A stretch of 64,000 nucleotides of DNA from Bacteroidota bacterium (GTDB lineage: Bacteria; Bacteroidota; Bacteroidia; NS11-12g; UBA9320). A program made the position numbers and the translations under genes. Positions 27,782 through 36,124 of this stretch are shown in pieces (positions within the stretch are counted from its first letter, which is position 1; each line of letters starts with the position of its first letter). The notes beneath the pieces are model-generated. The model was not told the DNA's origin. It did not search any database and worked only from the letters and a program-made list of their open reading frames with translations. The stretch covers positions 124,001-188,000 of the forward strand of contig NVWV01000006.1 in the NCBI GenBank assembly GCA_002746305.1, in the 5' to 3' direction.

Positions 27782-28507
27782 TTAAGGTCTCAACTCAAAG
27801 TTTTTACCCAAGTACACATTACGTACCATCTCATCATCCGCAAGTTCTTGTGCAGTACCTTTTTTAAGCAATCTACCTTCGAAGAGAAGGTAAGCTCTAT
27901 CTACCAAATTTAAAGTTGCATGTACATCATGATCTGTAATAAGAACTCCAATATTTTTCTTTACCAGCTTTTTGACAATCTCTTGGATATCTTCAACAGC
28001 AATAGGATCTACTCCTGCAAATGGCTCATCCAATAGTATAAACTTGGGATCTACAGCTAAAGCCCGAGCAATCTCTGTACGTCTTCTCTCACCACCACTT
28101 AGCACCTTTCCAAGATTCTTACGTACCTTTTCTAGACCAAACTCTGCAATCAATGATTCCGTCTTCTCATGTTGTTCTTGACTACTTTTATTAGTCATTT
28201 CCAATACCGCCCGAATATTATCTTCAACGGTCAAATCTCTAAAGACAGATGCTTCTTGGGGTAGGTATCCTACACCCATTTGAGCACGCTGGTACATAGC
28301 TTTTCCTGTGATTCTTTCACCATCAAGATATACTTCTCCTGAATCTGGTTTCACTAAACCAACCACCATATAAAAAGTAGTAGTTTTTCCAGCACCATTG
28401 GGACCTAACAGTCCAACAATTTCGCCCTGTTCTACCTCTAGTGACATCTCATTCACCACTTTACGTTTTTTGTACTGCTTTATCAGCTTTTCTGCTCGTA
28501 GACGCAT
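27782..28507 (-). CDS. lptB: LPS export ABC transporter ATP-binding protein LptB
   Basis: This 241-residue ATPase powers extraction of lipopolysaccharide from the inner membrane with LptFG. Walker A GPNGAGKT is at 35-42. The signature [15 protein letters not shown], Walker [14 protein letters not shown] and the switch histidine in [11 protein letters not shown] follow. The LptB-type SGGERRR (rather than SGGQ) supports the assignment over amino-acid transporters. The partners LptFG are not in the window. The gene is divergent from an outer-membrane protein gene and has its own -7 box. Confidence 0.95.
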   Translation of the reverse strand: MRLRAEKLIKQYKKRKVVNEMSLEVEQGEIVGLLGPNGAGKTTTFYMVVGLVKPDSGEVYLDGERITGKAMYQRAQMGVGYLPQEASVFRDLTVEDNIRAVLEMTNKSSQEQHEKTESLIAEFGLEKVRKNLGKVLSGGERRRTEIARALAVDPKFILLDEPFAGVDPIAVEDIQEIVKKLVKKNIGVLITDHDVHATLNLVDRAYLLFEGRLLKKGTAQELADDEMVRNVYLGKNFELRP

Positions 28508-28515
28508 TTAGATTT

Positions 28516-28523
28516 CAAAAGTA
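28516..28523 (-). promoter_or_regulatory. -7 box of lptB
   Basis: On the minus strand 28523-28516 reads TActTTTG, 8 bases before the ATG at 28507. A TTTG at 28543-28540 lies 16 bases further upstream. Confidence 0.6.
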
Positions 28524-28557
28524 CCATACTAATGAATAACAAATATCCGTTTTCAAG

Positions 28558-28565
28558 TATATTTG
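28558..28565 (+). promoter_or_regulatory. -7 box of the outer-membrane protein gene at 28.6 kb
   Basis: TAtaTTTG, 21 bases before the ATG at 28587. The leader ends in AGAAGG directly before the ATG, one of the few Shine-Dalgarno-like sequences in the window. Confidence 0.6.
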
Positions 28566-28586
28566 TCGAATTAATATTTAAGAAGG

Positions 28587-29300
28587 ATGAAAAAAATACT
28601 TTTAGCTTTATTTGTTCTAGCACTTATCCCATCTACTAGTAATGCTCAAATGTGGCTTACACTAAAAGGTGGAGGTGGACTTGCTACTGTAGGAGGATAT
28701 ACTGGATCTGTTGGCGGCTTAGCTGCAGGTGGAGGATTAGGTTATAAGCACCAAATCTCTAAAAGAGTAATGATTGAAGGAGATATTCTTCTTGACACTC
28801 GAGCTGTACTTTACCCAAATGGTCTAGTTGATACTGATGGTAAGATTCTTTATTACACAGGTGGAGGCACTTATATTCAAGTTCCTATTACAGTTCAATA
28901 CATGATTCCGTTTAAAAAGAAAGAATTGATTCCATATAGAATGGGACAACCCAAATCATACTGGTTTCTAGAAGGTGGTCCATATATTTCTTATGGTACT
29001 GGTGTTCTTCCGTACTTTGACCCAACAATTATTGCTCTTTGGGCTGCAAATGACGATCCAATATCAGAGGATAATCTTAAACCTCGTAAGATCGATTTTG
29101 GTATAACTGCTGGTTTGGGCATTAACTTTAGCATCCGAGATGGTAAAAATAGACTCATTGTGGGGGGAAGAACCAACTACGGTATGTTAAGCATTTATAA
29201 GGATAAAAAACTTGGTAAGGCTACGAATCTATCTATGGTGGGTTACTTAGCTCTAGACTTTAGCTTAACTAAGCGTAAGCACATTAGACATCGTTGGTAA
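28587..29300 (+). CDS. Outer-membrane beta-barrel family protein
   Basis: This 237-residue protein has a signal peptide with cleavage near NAQ (residues 19-21). It has a Gly-rich first strand pair (LKGGGGLATVGGY, VGGLAAGGGLGYKH) and repeated amphipathic strands. A closing segment (FGITAGLGINFSIRDG, LIVGGRTNYGML, MVGYLALDFSL) is typical of Bacteroidota 'outer membrane beta-barrel' (PorT-like) proteins. Ligand or role unknown. The last 17 bases overlap the 3' end of convergent recJ. Confidence 0.75.
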   Translation: MKKILLALFVLALIPSTSNAQMWLTLKGGGGLATVGGYTGSVGGLAAGGGLGYKHQISKRVMIEGDILLDTRAVLYPNGLVDTDGKILYYTGGGTYIQVPITVQYMIPFKKKELIPYRMGQPKSYWFLEGGPYISYGTGVLPYFDPTIIALWAANDDPISEDNLKPRKIDFGITAGLGINFSIRDGKNRLIVGGRTNYGMLSIYKDKKLGKATNLSMVGYLALDFSLTKRKHIRHRW

Positions 29301-31005
29301 TACGAACATCTTTCAGCATGAGCTGAATGCTACTATTACCTCTAAAAACATTTTCGTTTATCTGAAAGCAGGCTTCAAAAGAGTCTGCTTTTTTGATGCT
29401 TTCTAGTTTATCTGCTAAGCCAAAACCAACTGCGGCCAAGGAATCATTTGTTCGTCTTATATTAAGTCTAATATGTTCCGCCGTCTTCCCAATGATCTTA
29501 CCAGTCCCATCATCCTTCAAACCATTGGTATAAAAAACCGGAGTCATATTGGCTGGACCAAAAGGTTCCATCTTTTGAAGAATTCCAAGAAATTTTCTGT
29601 TAACTAAATTCACATCCAGTTCAGTATCATAATACACTTTTGGCACTAGCATATCATCCGTCAACATCTCCTCTCCCACCTTTTCAAACGCTTCTCTAAA
29701 CGCTTCTAGGTTTTCGGGAAGCATAGTCATACCGGCAGCATACATATGGCCTCCAAACTGCAATAAATGCTCACTACACTTTTCTAAAGCTTCATGAACA
29801 TCAAACCCTTTGACACTTCTTGCACTTCCGGCAAGTACATCACCACTTCGGGTAAGTATAATCGTTGGACGATAGTACAACTCAATAGCTCTACTTGCTG
29901 CTATTCCTACTACACCTTTGTGCCAATCTTCTTTAAAAAAAACGTGTGTTTTACGGTCCAGTAGTTTTGGATTATTCTCTACAATCTCTTGAAAATCTGC
30001 CGTAATCTTTTGGTCTACTAACTTTCTGCTTGCATTCTGGTTTTGTAACTCCTCGGCAAATTTATTTGCTGTGGCTTCATCCTCTGCTATCAGCATCTTA
30101 ACAGCACTTTTAGCATCATCCATACGACCTGCCGCATTGATTCTTGGTCCGAGATAAAAAACCAAGTCTCCAATACTTAGTTCTTTCTTATCCAACGAAA
30201 CCTCAATTAGTTTTTTTAGTCCAATCCTTGGTTGTTGGTTAATTATTTTAAGCCCAAAATGAGCTATGATTCTGTTTTCATCTTCAATAGGCACAATATC
30301 ACTGGCTATACTCAAGGTGGCAAAATCAAGATATTGCAAATATTCTCGCTCATCCAAATCATTTACTTGACAATATGCTTGAGCTAGTTTTAGCCCAATT
30401 CCACAACCTGCCAATTCCTTAAACGGGTATTCACAATCACTACGTTTAGGATCTAACACTGCCTTGGCTTTGGGTATTTCAGCTCCTGGCAAGTGGTGAT
30501 CACAGATAATAAAGTCAATGCCTAATGAAGTTGCATATTCAATCTTGTCGACACTTCGGATACCACAGTCCAAGGCTATTATTAAACTTAAACCATTTTC
30601 TTTGGCGTAGTCTATTCCGGCATTACTTATCCCATACCCTTCTTTGTATCTATCTGGAATGTAATAGTCTATCTTGTCAAATTTGTCTTTGAAAAAAGAA
30701 TATGCTAATGCTACAGACGTGGTACCGTCCACATCATAATCTCCAAAAATTAAAACACCCTCTTTATCCTTCTGTGCATGTTGAATCCGTTCAATTGCTT
30801 TGTCCATATCCTTCATCAAAAAAGGATCGTGCATATCTCCGATTCTTGGGTTGAAGAATTTTTTCACTTTATCGGGTGAATCAATTCCTCGTTGAACCAA
30901 CATTTTAGCAATCATCTCTGGAGCGTTTAGCTCTGAGATCAGAACATCAACAAGTTCTTTGTTGGGTTCAGCTTTGGGCTTCCATATTTTTTTAGAGATT
31001 GACAA
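29284..31005 (-). CDS. recJ: Single-stranded-DNA-specific exonuclease RecJ
   Basis: This 573-residue 5'-3' single-strand exonuclease acts in recombination and mismatch repair. The DHH-family motifs are DYDVDG at 89-94, the DCGI segment at about 146-149 and DHH at 169-171. The DHHA1 domain contains GGHMYAAG, and a C-terminal OB fold follows. The start is a TTG at 31005. It follows the PfkB kinase gene by 11 bases and is probably cotranscribed with it. Confidence 0.95.
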   Translation of the reverse strand: MSISKKIWKPKAEPNKELVDVLISELNAPEMIAKMLVQRGIDSPDKVKKFFNPRIGDMHDPFLMKDMDKAIERIQHAQKDKEGVLIFGDYDVDGTTSVALAYSFFKDKFDKIDYYIPDRYKEGYGISNAGIDYAKENGLSLIIALDCGIRSVDKIEYATSLGIDFIICDHHLPGAEIPKAKAVLDPKRSDCEYPFKELAGCGIGLKLAQAYCQVNDLDEREYLQYLDFATLSIASDIVPIEDENRIIAHFGLKIINQQPRIGLKKLIEVSLDKKELSIGDLVFYLGPRINAAGRMDDAKSAVKMLIAEDEATANKFAEELQNQNASRKLVDQKITADFQEIVENNPKLLDRKTHVFFKEDWHKGVVGIAASRAIELYYRPTIILTRSGDVLAGSARSVKGFDVHEALEKCSEHLLQFGGHMYAAGMTMLPENLEAFREAFEKVGEEMLTDDMLVPKVYYDTELDVNLVNRKFLGILQKMEPFGPANMTPVFYTNGLKDDGTGKIIGKTAEHIRLNIRRTNDSLAAVGFGLADKLESIKKADSFEACFQINENVFRGNSSIQLMLKDVRITNDV

Positions 31006-31016
31006 GCAATTAAAAA

Positions 31017-31937
31017 CTATAAAGAAATTTCGACTTGAGAAAGATCAATAAACTCTTGCACTCTGCTATTCACTTCAGATTTACTTAGATTGACGATACT
31101 TTCTGTACCGAATTTTTCAACGCAAAAACTAGCCATTGCACTTCCGTATATCACAGCTCTTTTCATGTTATCAAAAGAAATATCATCTGTAGCTGCAAGA
31201 TAGCCTATAAATCCTCCAGCAAATGTATCTCCTGCACCTGTAGGGTCAAATACAGACTCTAACGGCAAAGCAGGACAGAAATACACTTTATCTTCGTTGA
31301 ACAACAATGCTCCATGTTCCCCTTTTTTTATAATCAAGTATTTGGGACCTGTAGCCATTATCTTTTTAGCTGCTGTTTTCAATGCGTATTCTCCACTCAA
31401 TTGGCGAGCCTCTTCATCATTGATAATAAGTACATCAACCATGGCAATGGTCTTATCCAACTCTTCACGAGCTATATCCATCCAAAAATTCATGGTGTCC
31501 ATTGCAATAAGCTTTGGCTTGGTTTCCATTCTCTCTATCACTTTACGTTGTACATCTGGAGAAAGGTTACCCAACATTACATACTCACTTCCTTGATATG
31601 AACTTGGGATAACAGGATCAAAATCAGCTAGTACATTCAATTCCGTAACTAGCGTATCACGGCTATTCATATCGTTATGATACTTACCGCTCCAAAAAAA
31701 TGATTTTTCATCCTCTTTGATTTGAAGACCTTCCGTATCTACTCCATGCTTCTCTAACAATGCAATATCTTCCTTAGGGAAATCTCCACCCACTACCGCA
31801 ACTAGTTTCACCTCATCTGTAAAATAACTACTACTTAAAGATATATAAGTTGCTGCACCTCCAATTATTTTATCTGTCTTGCCAAAAGGCGTTTCAATGG
31901 CGTCAAAAGCCACACTTCCTATTACTAGTAAACTCAT
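31017..31937 (-). CDS. PfkB-family carbohydrate/nucleoside kinase
   Basis: This 306-residue kinase phosphorylates a sugar or nucleoside with ATP; the substrate cannot be read. The start ATG at 31937 gives MSLLVIGSVAFDAIETPFG. The GG of IIGGAATYISLS (about 24-35) is the first PfkB signature, and DPTGAGDTFAGG, whose catalytic Asp is in GAGD (about 230-236), is the second. Ten residues upstream an in-frame ATG exists, but a -7 box lies between the two, so the longer start would be untranscribed from that promoter. recJ follows 11 bases downstream. Confidence 0.88.
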   Translation of the reverse strand: MSLLVIGSVAFDAIETPFGKTDKIIGGAATYISLSSSYFTDEVKLVAVVGGDFPKEDIALLEKHGVDTEGLQIKEDEKSFFWSGKYHNDMNSRDTLVTELNVLADFDPVIPSSYQGSEYVMLGNLSPDVQRKVIERMETKPKLIAMDTMNFWMDIAREELDKTIAMVDVLIINDEEARQLSGEYALKTAAKKIMATGPKYLIIKKGEHGALLFNEDKVYFCPALPLESVFDPTGAGDTFAGGFIGYLAATDDISFDNMKRAVIYGSAMASFCVEKFGTESIVNLSKSEVNSRVQEFIDLSQVEISL

Positions 31938-31942
31938 TACTG

Positions 31943-31950
31943 CAAAAGTA
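31943..31950 (-). promoter_or_regulatory. -7 box of the PfkB kinase / recJ operon
   Basis: On the minus strand 31950-31943 reads TActTTTG, only 5 bases before the ATG at 31937. Confidence 0.65.
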
Positions 31951-32026
31951 AATTTATTACACATCAAAGCTTAGAATTACAAACATCAATATGCACGAGT
32001 TATTAGGACTTTGGTTGTAAATACAA

Positions 32027-32059
32027 TTTGAATTTGTGAATTGCTTTCAATTACATTCG
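32027..32059 (+). promoter_or_regulatory. Promoter of the hydratase-family gene
   Basis: A -33 TTTG at 32027-32030 and a -7 box TAcaTTcG at 32052-32059 are separated by 21 bases. The ATG at 32065 follows 5 bases later. This makes the earlier in-frame TTG at 32041 unlikely as a start. Confidence 0.6.
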
Positions 32060-32064
32060 CAGGG

Positions 32065-32826
32065 ATGAATTTGAACGAGATTGCAAAGCAACTAGACCAT
32101 GCTGCGAACACCGCAACAGCTATAGCACAAATTAGTAATACCGAAAGTTTTACAGAGGATGAAGCTTATGAAATTCAACGACTGTCTTTAGAAGAACGCT
32201 ACCTCCGTGGAGAGAAGTTCGTGGGACTGAAATTGGGATTCACTTCATTTGCTAAAATGGAACAAATGGGCGTACATGATATGATTTGGGGTCGTTTGAC
32301 TGATGCAATGCTGTATAAAAGTGGAGAGGAACTACCATTAGATAAATTCATACATCCAAGAGCGGAGCCTGAAATAGCTTTTTTGCTTAAGAAGGACTTG
32401 GATAGAGAAATTAGTCTTGAAGAAATTCCAGAATACATTTTAGCATGTGCTTCCGCTATTGAAGTAATAGACTCACGTTACGAAAACTTTAAATTTTCAC
32501 TTGAAGATGTGATTGCAGACAATTGCTCGTCTTCAGCCTTTGTTTTAGGTGCGTGGCAACCATTACCTGATTCACTAAACGACTTGGACATCAGTTTACT
32601 TTTTGACAAAGAAGTAAAGCAGGGTGATAGCAGTAATGCTATTTTAGATAATCCATATTTATCCATTTGCAATGCTTCTCGTCTAGCTGTAAAGTACAAT
32701 CAACCCTTTAAAGAAGGAGATATTCTACTTGCAGGAGCGGCAACACCTGCAGTTTTCATAGAATCCAATAAAAAAATAACGGCTAAAGTGGCGTCATTAG
32801 GGAGTTGTAACATTCTTCCAAAATAA
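32065..32826 (+). CDS. 2-oxopent-4-enoate hydratase / 4-oxalocrotonate decarboxylase family enzyme
   Basis: This 253-residue enzyme belongs to the FAH-related hydratase/decarboxylase group. Likely metal ligands are Glu101 and Glu103 in the PRAEPEIAF segment and Glu133 in AIEVIDSR. The helix with RYLRGEKFVGLKLGFTS (about 46-61) is typical of the group. Members hydrate or decarboxylate intermediates of meta-cleavage of aromatics. No catechol dioxygenase or other pathway gene is in the window, so the substrate is open. The start ATG at 32065 is five bases after a -7 box. Confidence 0.8.
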   Translation: MNLNEIAKQLDHAANTATAIAQISNTESFTEDEAYEIQRLSLEERYLRGEKFVGLKLGFTSFAKMEQMGVHDMIWGRLTDAMLYKSGEELPLDKFIHPRAEPEIAFLLKKDLDREISLEEIPEYILACASAIEVIDSRYENFKFSLEDVIADNCSSSAFVLGAWQPLPDSLNDLDISLLFDKEVKQGDSSNAILDNPYLSICNASRLAVKYNQPFKEGDILLAGAATPAVFIESNKKITAKVASLGSCNILPK

Positions 32827-32838
32827 TTTAAAGAATAT

Positions 32839-32860
32839 ATTTTTCATTTGACTGAAAAAT
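32839..32860. repeat. 8-bp inverted repeat after the hydratase gene
   Basis: ATTTTTCA (32839-32846) and TGAAAAAT (32853-32860) flank a six-base centre, 12 bases after the hydratase stop. It may act as a weak terminator and adjoins the -7 box of the tRNA gene. Confidence 0.4.
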
Positions 32861-32861
32861 C

Positions 32862-32869
32862 TATTTTTG
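32862..32869 (+). promoter_or_regulatory. -7 box of the tRNA-Asn gene
   Basis: TAttTTTG, 18 bases before the mature 5' end of the tRNA. Confidence 0.55.
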
Positions 32870-32887
32870 CACTCGCTTTTCAAGCAC

Positions 32888-32961
32888 GCCTTCATAGCTC
32901 AGCTGGTTAGAGCGGTTGACTGTTAATCAATAGGTCCCTGGTTCGAGTCCAGGTGAGGGCG
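32888..32961 (+). tRNA. tRNA-Asn (anticodon GTT)
   Basis: The 74-base cloverleaf has an acceptor stem GCCTTCA / TGAGGGC with one G-T pair, a D-arm with AGCTCAGCTGGTTAGAGC, and an anticodon stem GTTGA/TCAAT around the loop CTGTTAA, with GTT at 32922-32924. The T-arm has loop TTCGAGT between CCTGG and CCAGG. The discriminator is G. The 3' CCA is not encoded. A hairpin terminator follows 13 bases later. Confidence 0.96.
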
Positions 32962-32973
32962 CATTAACAAACT

Positions 32974-33004
32974 AAAGGCTTCGCAGTTGCGAGGCCTTTT
33001 TTTA
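32974..33004 (+). terminator. Intrinsic terminator after tRNA-Asn
   Basis: AAAGGCTTCGC and GCGAGGCCTTT pair almost perfectly around a short AGTT loop and are followed by a T-run. Confidence 0.8.
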
Positions 33005-33299
33005 TTAGCATACGTTATCACATCTGTTAGGATAACACCCTCCCAAGAGCTCAACCAAATTTAAACCAACATCCAAGACTACCTCTATTCAAAGCTAAAA
33101 CTCAAAAAGCTCGGAATCTGCAATTCCAAATTGAATATTATCATACTATTTAAAACCACATTCTTGAGGTTTATGAACAGATAAGCACTCCTAAAATAAG
33201 TGGATTCACACCATTGTAGCTTGTATTAATTTTTCGGTAATTCGCCCTAAAATAATTTCGACTAAGGAATATTTAATTGAAAAATAAACTTATGATGAT
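33005..33299. other. Intergenic region between tRNA-Asn terminator and the secreted-protein cassette
   Basis: No coding sequence, structured RNA or integrase remnant was recognised in these 295 bases. A -7-like TAatTTcG at 33253-33260 lies 39 bases before the ATG at 33300 and is the best promoter candidate for the cassette. I looked for a repeat of the tRNA 3' end (an attachment-site copy) and did not find one here. Confidence 0.4.
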
Positions 33300-34346
33300 A
33301 TGAATAAAAGAAAACTGATTTTACTGATTTGGATACAAGGTATCGGAATCAGTCTATTTGCTCAATTGCCTGTGATGCAGGTAAATTTCGAGCTAGAGAC
33401 AAGTGTAACCTACATGGTAGATTCTGAAAATCAACAGAGTTTAACAAGTTATGACAAAATTGCTTTGATGCCCACAGATGTTAAGGAAGTTCATTCTGAA
33501 ATAATTTTTGATAATGGCGATATTTTTAGTGAAATTATACCAACTTATCCAAACGGTAAACTAGAAGATTGGCAATCACTGCCTAGCAAAGTAATTATCA
33601 CACCAACATCAAGGGAAATATATGTAGCAGACACCTTGTATTCTAGCTATCCTGTAACACAAGTTACACGTCCAATACCAGCTATCGAGTTTGCTCCACT
33701 TTACATGGGTACAGCTGCTTGGAACCTTCCTATGCCCGCCTCGGTAGTTTTAGCTATGCAAGCTGATGGATATGTCATAATAGAAAATACCGCTGACATA
33801 CTATACTACAAAAATGACCAAGAAGCATATCTCTACAACATAGGTGAAATGATTGAAGAACACGCAGAATATGAAAATGGGATAGCTGTATATCAGGAAA
33901 CCACAGCATATACTAAAGATGCTAACGGTTATTATGTGTATGATTTCAGTATTGAGCGTTTTCTAAAAACCCATAGAGCTCCTTGTTACGAAAAGGTTGT
34001 ATTCAAGAAGTATAAAAATATTGATAGAGAATATTTAATGCCTGAATACACTCCTTCAGAGAAGAATGGGTACACTTATGAGCAAAGCAGTGAAGAAGTA
34101 GTATACCCACAGATTACTGCTCAGCAAATAGGTACTACAAATAATATTGAGGTTTTCTTCACCGAAGAAGCCCCAGACTTATTAATAGTAGATATAAAGG
34201 ATTTGTACGGCAATATAGTACTAAACGACGTAGAACTAAGTCGTGAAAACAACCTATTTACCACAGAAAGTTTGCGAACGGGAGTTTATAATATTATCGT
34301 AACAAACACCCCAGTTGAATCTTGCAGATTTGTATTTATCCAATAA
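33300..34346 (+). CDS. Hypothetical secreted protein with divergent T9SS-like C-terminus
   Basis: This 348-residue protein is not recognised. It has a signal peptide (cleavage near FAQ, about 20-22). The body is beta-rich, with many Tyr and acidic residues and few cysteines. The final 70 residues (IEVFFTEEAPDLLIVDIKDL, then LRTGVYNIIVTN and FVFIQ at the end) follow the strand pattern of a T9SS type A sorting domain, but the usual YPNP turn is missing. T9SS export is therefore inferred. It is the first gene of the cassette; the hydrolase gene follows 20 bases downstream. Confidence 0.65.
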   Translation: MNKRKLILLIWIQGIGISLFAQLPVMQVNFELETSVTYMVDSENQQSLTSYDKIALMPTDVKEVHSEIIFDNGDIFSEIIPTYPNGKLEDWQSLPSKVIITPTSREIYVADTLYSSYPVTQVTRPIPAIEFAPLYMGTAAWNLPMPASVVLAMQADGYVIIENTADILYYKNDQEAYLYNIGEMIEEHAEYENGIAVYQETTAYTKDANGYYVYDFSIERFLKTHRAPCYEKVVFKKYKNIDREYLMPEYTPSEKNGYTYEQSSEEVVYPQITAQQIGTTNNIEVFFTEEAPDLLIVDIKDLYGNIVLNDVELSRENNLFTTESLRTGVYNIIVTNTPVESCRFVFIQ

Positions 34347-34366
34347 TCTTTAAACGAATTAACACA

Positions 34367-36124
34367 ATGAAAAAAATATTAATAACATTAATACTCTTCT
34401 TAAGTATAGGAGAACTATATGCACAGTTAGATACCATATTTATCGATACTGAATACAATGACACTTGCCACTTATGGAAAAACGTAGAAGTAAGAAACCG
34501 TTATAAACTAGAAATGGACATCAACTGGAGAGATATTGATCTGACAGATGGAGTCCTTGTTGATGACACGCTTCTATATCACAGTAATAAGACAATTAAA
34601 TATAAAAAAGGAGAGGACATGTCAAGACTAATATACTTCGTTCATGGTATTGGAGGAAGCGTTAAGTCATGGAGTGCCGTAAGTGATATACACGACCAAG
34701 AATATGTTTATCATGACGACCTTATTGAATATGTTGATTTTCAACGTGATTTTAAAGCCGCAAGTGGGGAAGTACAGAAACAGATGATCTTAGGAAAAAA
34801 CACGTTTCTCGACATAGATTTCAGTGTCACCCCTCCAGCACCGAGAAGGGAAGAATATGGAAGACCTTACGCAATTGGTCATAGCCAAGGCGGATTGGTT
34901 CTGAGGGCGTTAGACATGAGATATAATACTAGCTTGTATGGAAAGTATAATGAAAGTGACAGGAAATTTTGGGGATTTATCACTGTGGGCTCTCCAAATG
35001 CAGGGGCACGAATAGCCATAAGTATGGACGAAGTAGATAAATTAAGTGCAGACTTAGTTTCTAAGTTAGCAGCACCCGAAATCCTAAATTTACTAAATAA
35101 TACTAACATCAAAATACCTTTTAAGTCTAAAAGATTTAATAAGCTATATAATAAAGCTAATTTATTAGTAAATGACATAGTAAAAAATCTAGTGAAAGAG
35201 ATAGCAGGTCAATTGACCAAAGATAAGCGTGACCCTATTGCTAAACAATTTGGACCAGACTCAAAATACCTATCTGATACTCTAAATCATACTACACCAA
35301 CCATTGCGAAAGCTGCTTTCTATGCAAGGGAAGACGACCCCATTTTTTGGAGAATAGCAACATATATGATTGGGAAAGATCCTTATGATTATGCACCGTT
35401 TGGAGCAAATGATGATGGAGCATTGGCTGAAAACATGATAGATTTAGAATTAAAATACATTGCAGAAGCTTATAGCACCAAAATTCAAATTAAAAATCAT
35501 AAATCACGCATAGCAAAATGCAAGTGGTGGAAACCATGGAAATGTATTGGTAAAAAGAACCTTCAAGACGAGGTGGATAGTTTAACCAGGGAAGAGGATG
35601 CTTGGAACGAAGGAGCTGACTTTCTATCAAAAGTAAATCTATCCTATAAAGTTATACTGGGAGCTGTCGACCCTAATAATATGTATAAGCAAGAGACAGT
35701 GGGCTATACTTGCTATTATAGGGCATTTGATTGGATGAGATTCTCACAGCTTCCTAAGTCAATGCAAAACAACCCAACTATACGAGCGAAATACTACTAT
35801 GATGCTAGCAGAACCGTAAAAAATGCAAGTGACTGCAACGGAGGATATAGACTTGAACCTATAGTAGAAACCACACTCATAGAAATACCAACCGATGCTA
35901 CTGTGCCAGTTCCTTCTCAAAAAGCATTGCCTGGGTGTGTAACTTGGCATATTCGTGAAATGAATGAAGTACTTGACCATGACAATCCAGATTGGAATAA
36001 TGTGACCATACGCAGTGGGGTAAACCATATGCAAGAACGGAATTGTGACCAAACAGATGCTATGCTCCGTAGAATCTATGAGGGTTTCGGCACACCAGAA
36101 TTCTTTATATTGGAAAGGCGATGA
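34367..36124 (+). CDS. Secreted alpha/beta hydrolase (lipase-like) with an insertion
   Basis: This 585-residue protein has a signal peptide (cleavage near YAQ, residues 18-20). An alpha/beta-hydrolase fold is shown by the oxyanion-hole HGIGG at 93-97 and the nucleophile elbow GHSQGG with Ser173. The probable acid is Asp510 in TDATVPVPSQ and the probable base His554 in SGVNHMQE. Between about residues 230 and 490 lies an insertion with a charged helix pair and a Cys-Trp-rich KCKWWKPWKC segment, possibly a lid. The likely reaction is hydrolysis of an ester or amide outside the cell; the substrate is unknown. The ATG at 34367 was chosen over a TTG at 34322 because it starts the signal peptide. 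The stop overlaps the next start by four bases (ATGA). Confidence 0.8.
   Translation: MKKILITLILFLSIGELYAQLDTIFIDTEYNDTCHLWKNVEVRNRYKLEMDINWRDIDLTDGVLVDDTLLYHSNKTIKYKKGEDMSRLIYFVHGIGGSVKSWSAVSDIHDQEYVYHDDLIEYVDFQRDFKAASGEVQKQMILGKNTFLDIDFSVTPPAPRREEYGRPYAIGHSQGGLVLRALDMRYNTSLYGKYNESDRKFWGFITVGSPNAGARIAISMDEVDKLSADLVSKLAAPEILNLLNNTNIKIPFKSKRFNKLYNKANLLVNDIVKNLVKEIAGQLTKDKRDPIAKQFGPDSKYLSDTLNHTTPTIAKAAFYAREDDPIFWRIATYMIGKDPYDYAPFGANDDGALAENMIDLELKYIAEAYSTKIQIKNHKSRIAKCKWWKPWKCIGKKNLQDEVDSLTREEDAWNEGADFLSKVNLSYKVILGAVDPNNMYKQETVGYTCYYRAFDWMRFSQLPKSMQNNPTIRAKYYYDASRTVKNASDCNGGYRLEPIVETTLIEIPTDATVPVPSQKALPGCVTWHIREMNEVLDHDNPDWNNVTIRSGVNHMQERNCDQTDAMLRRIYEGFGTPEFFILERR

Noticed and set aside
32041..32064. 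Longer N-terminus of the hydratase-family enzyme from TTG 32041
   Set aside because: The -7 box at 32052-32059 lies inside this extension, so the transcript would begin after the TTG.
33005..33299. Attachment-site or integrase remnant downstream of tRNA-Asn
   Set aside because: No copy of the tRNA 3' end and no integrase-like frame was found in the interval, so island status rests only on gene content.
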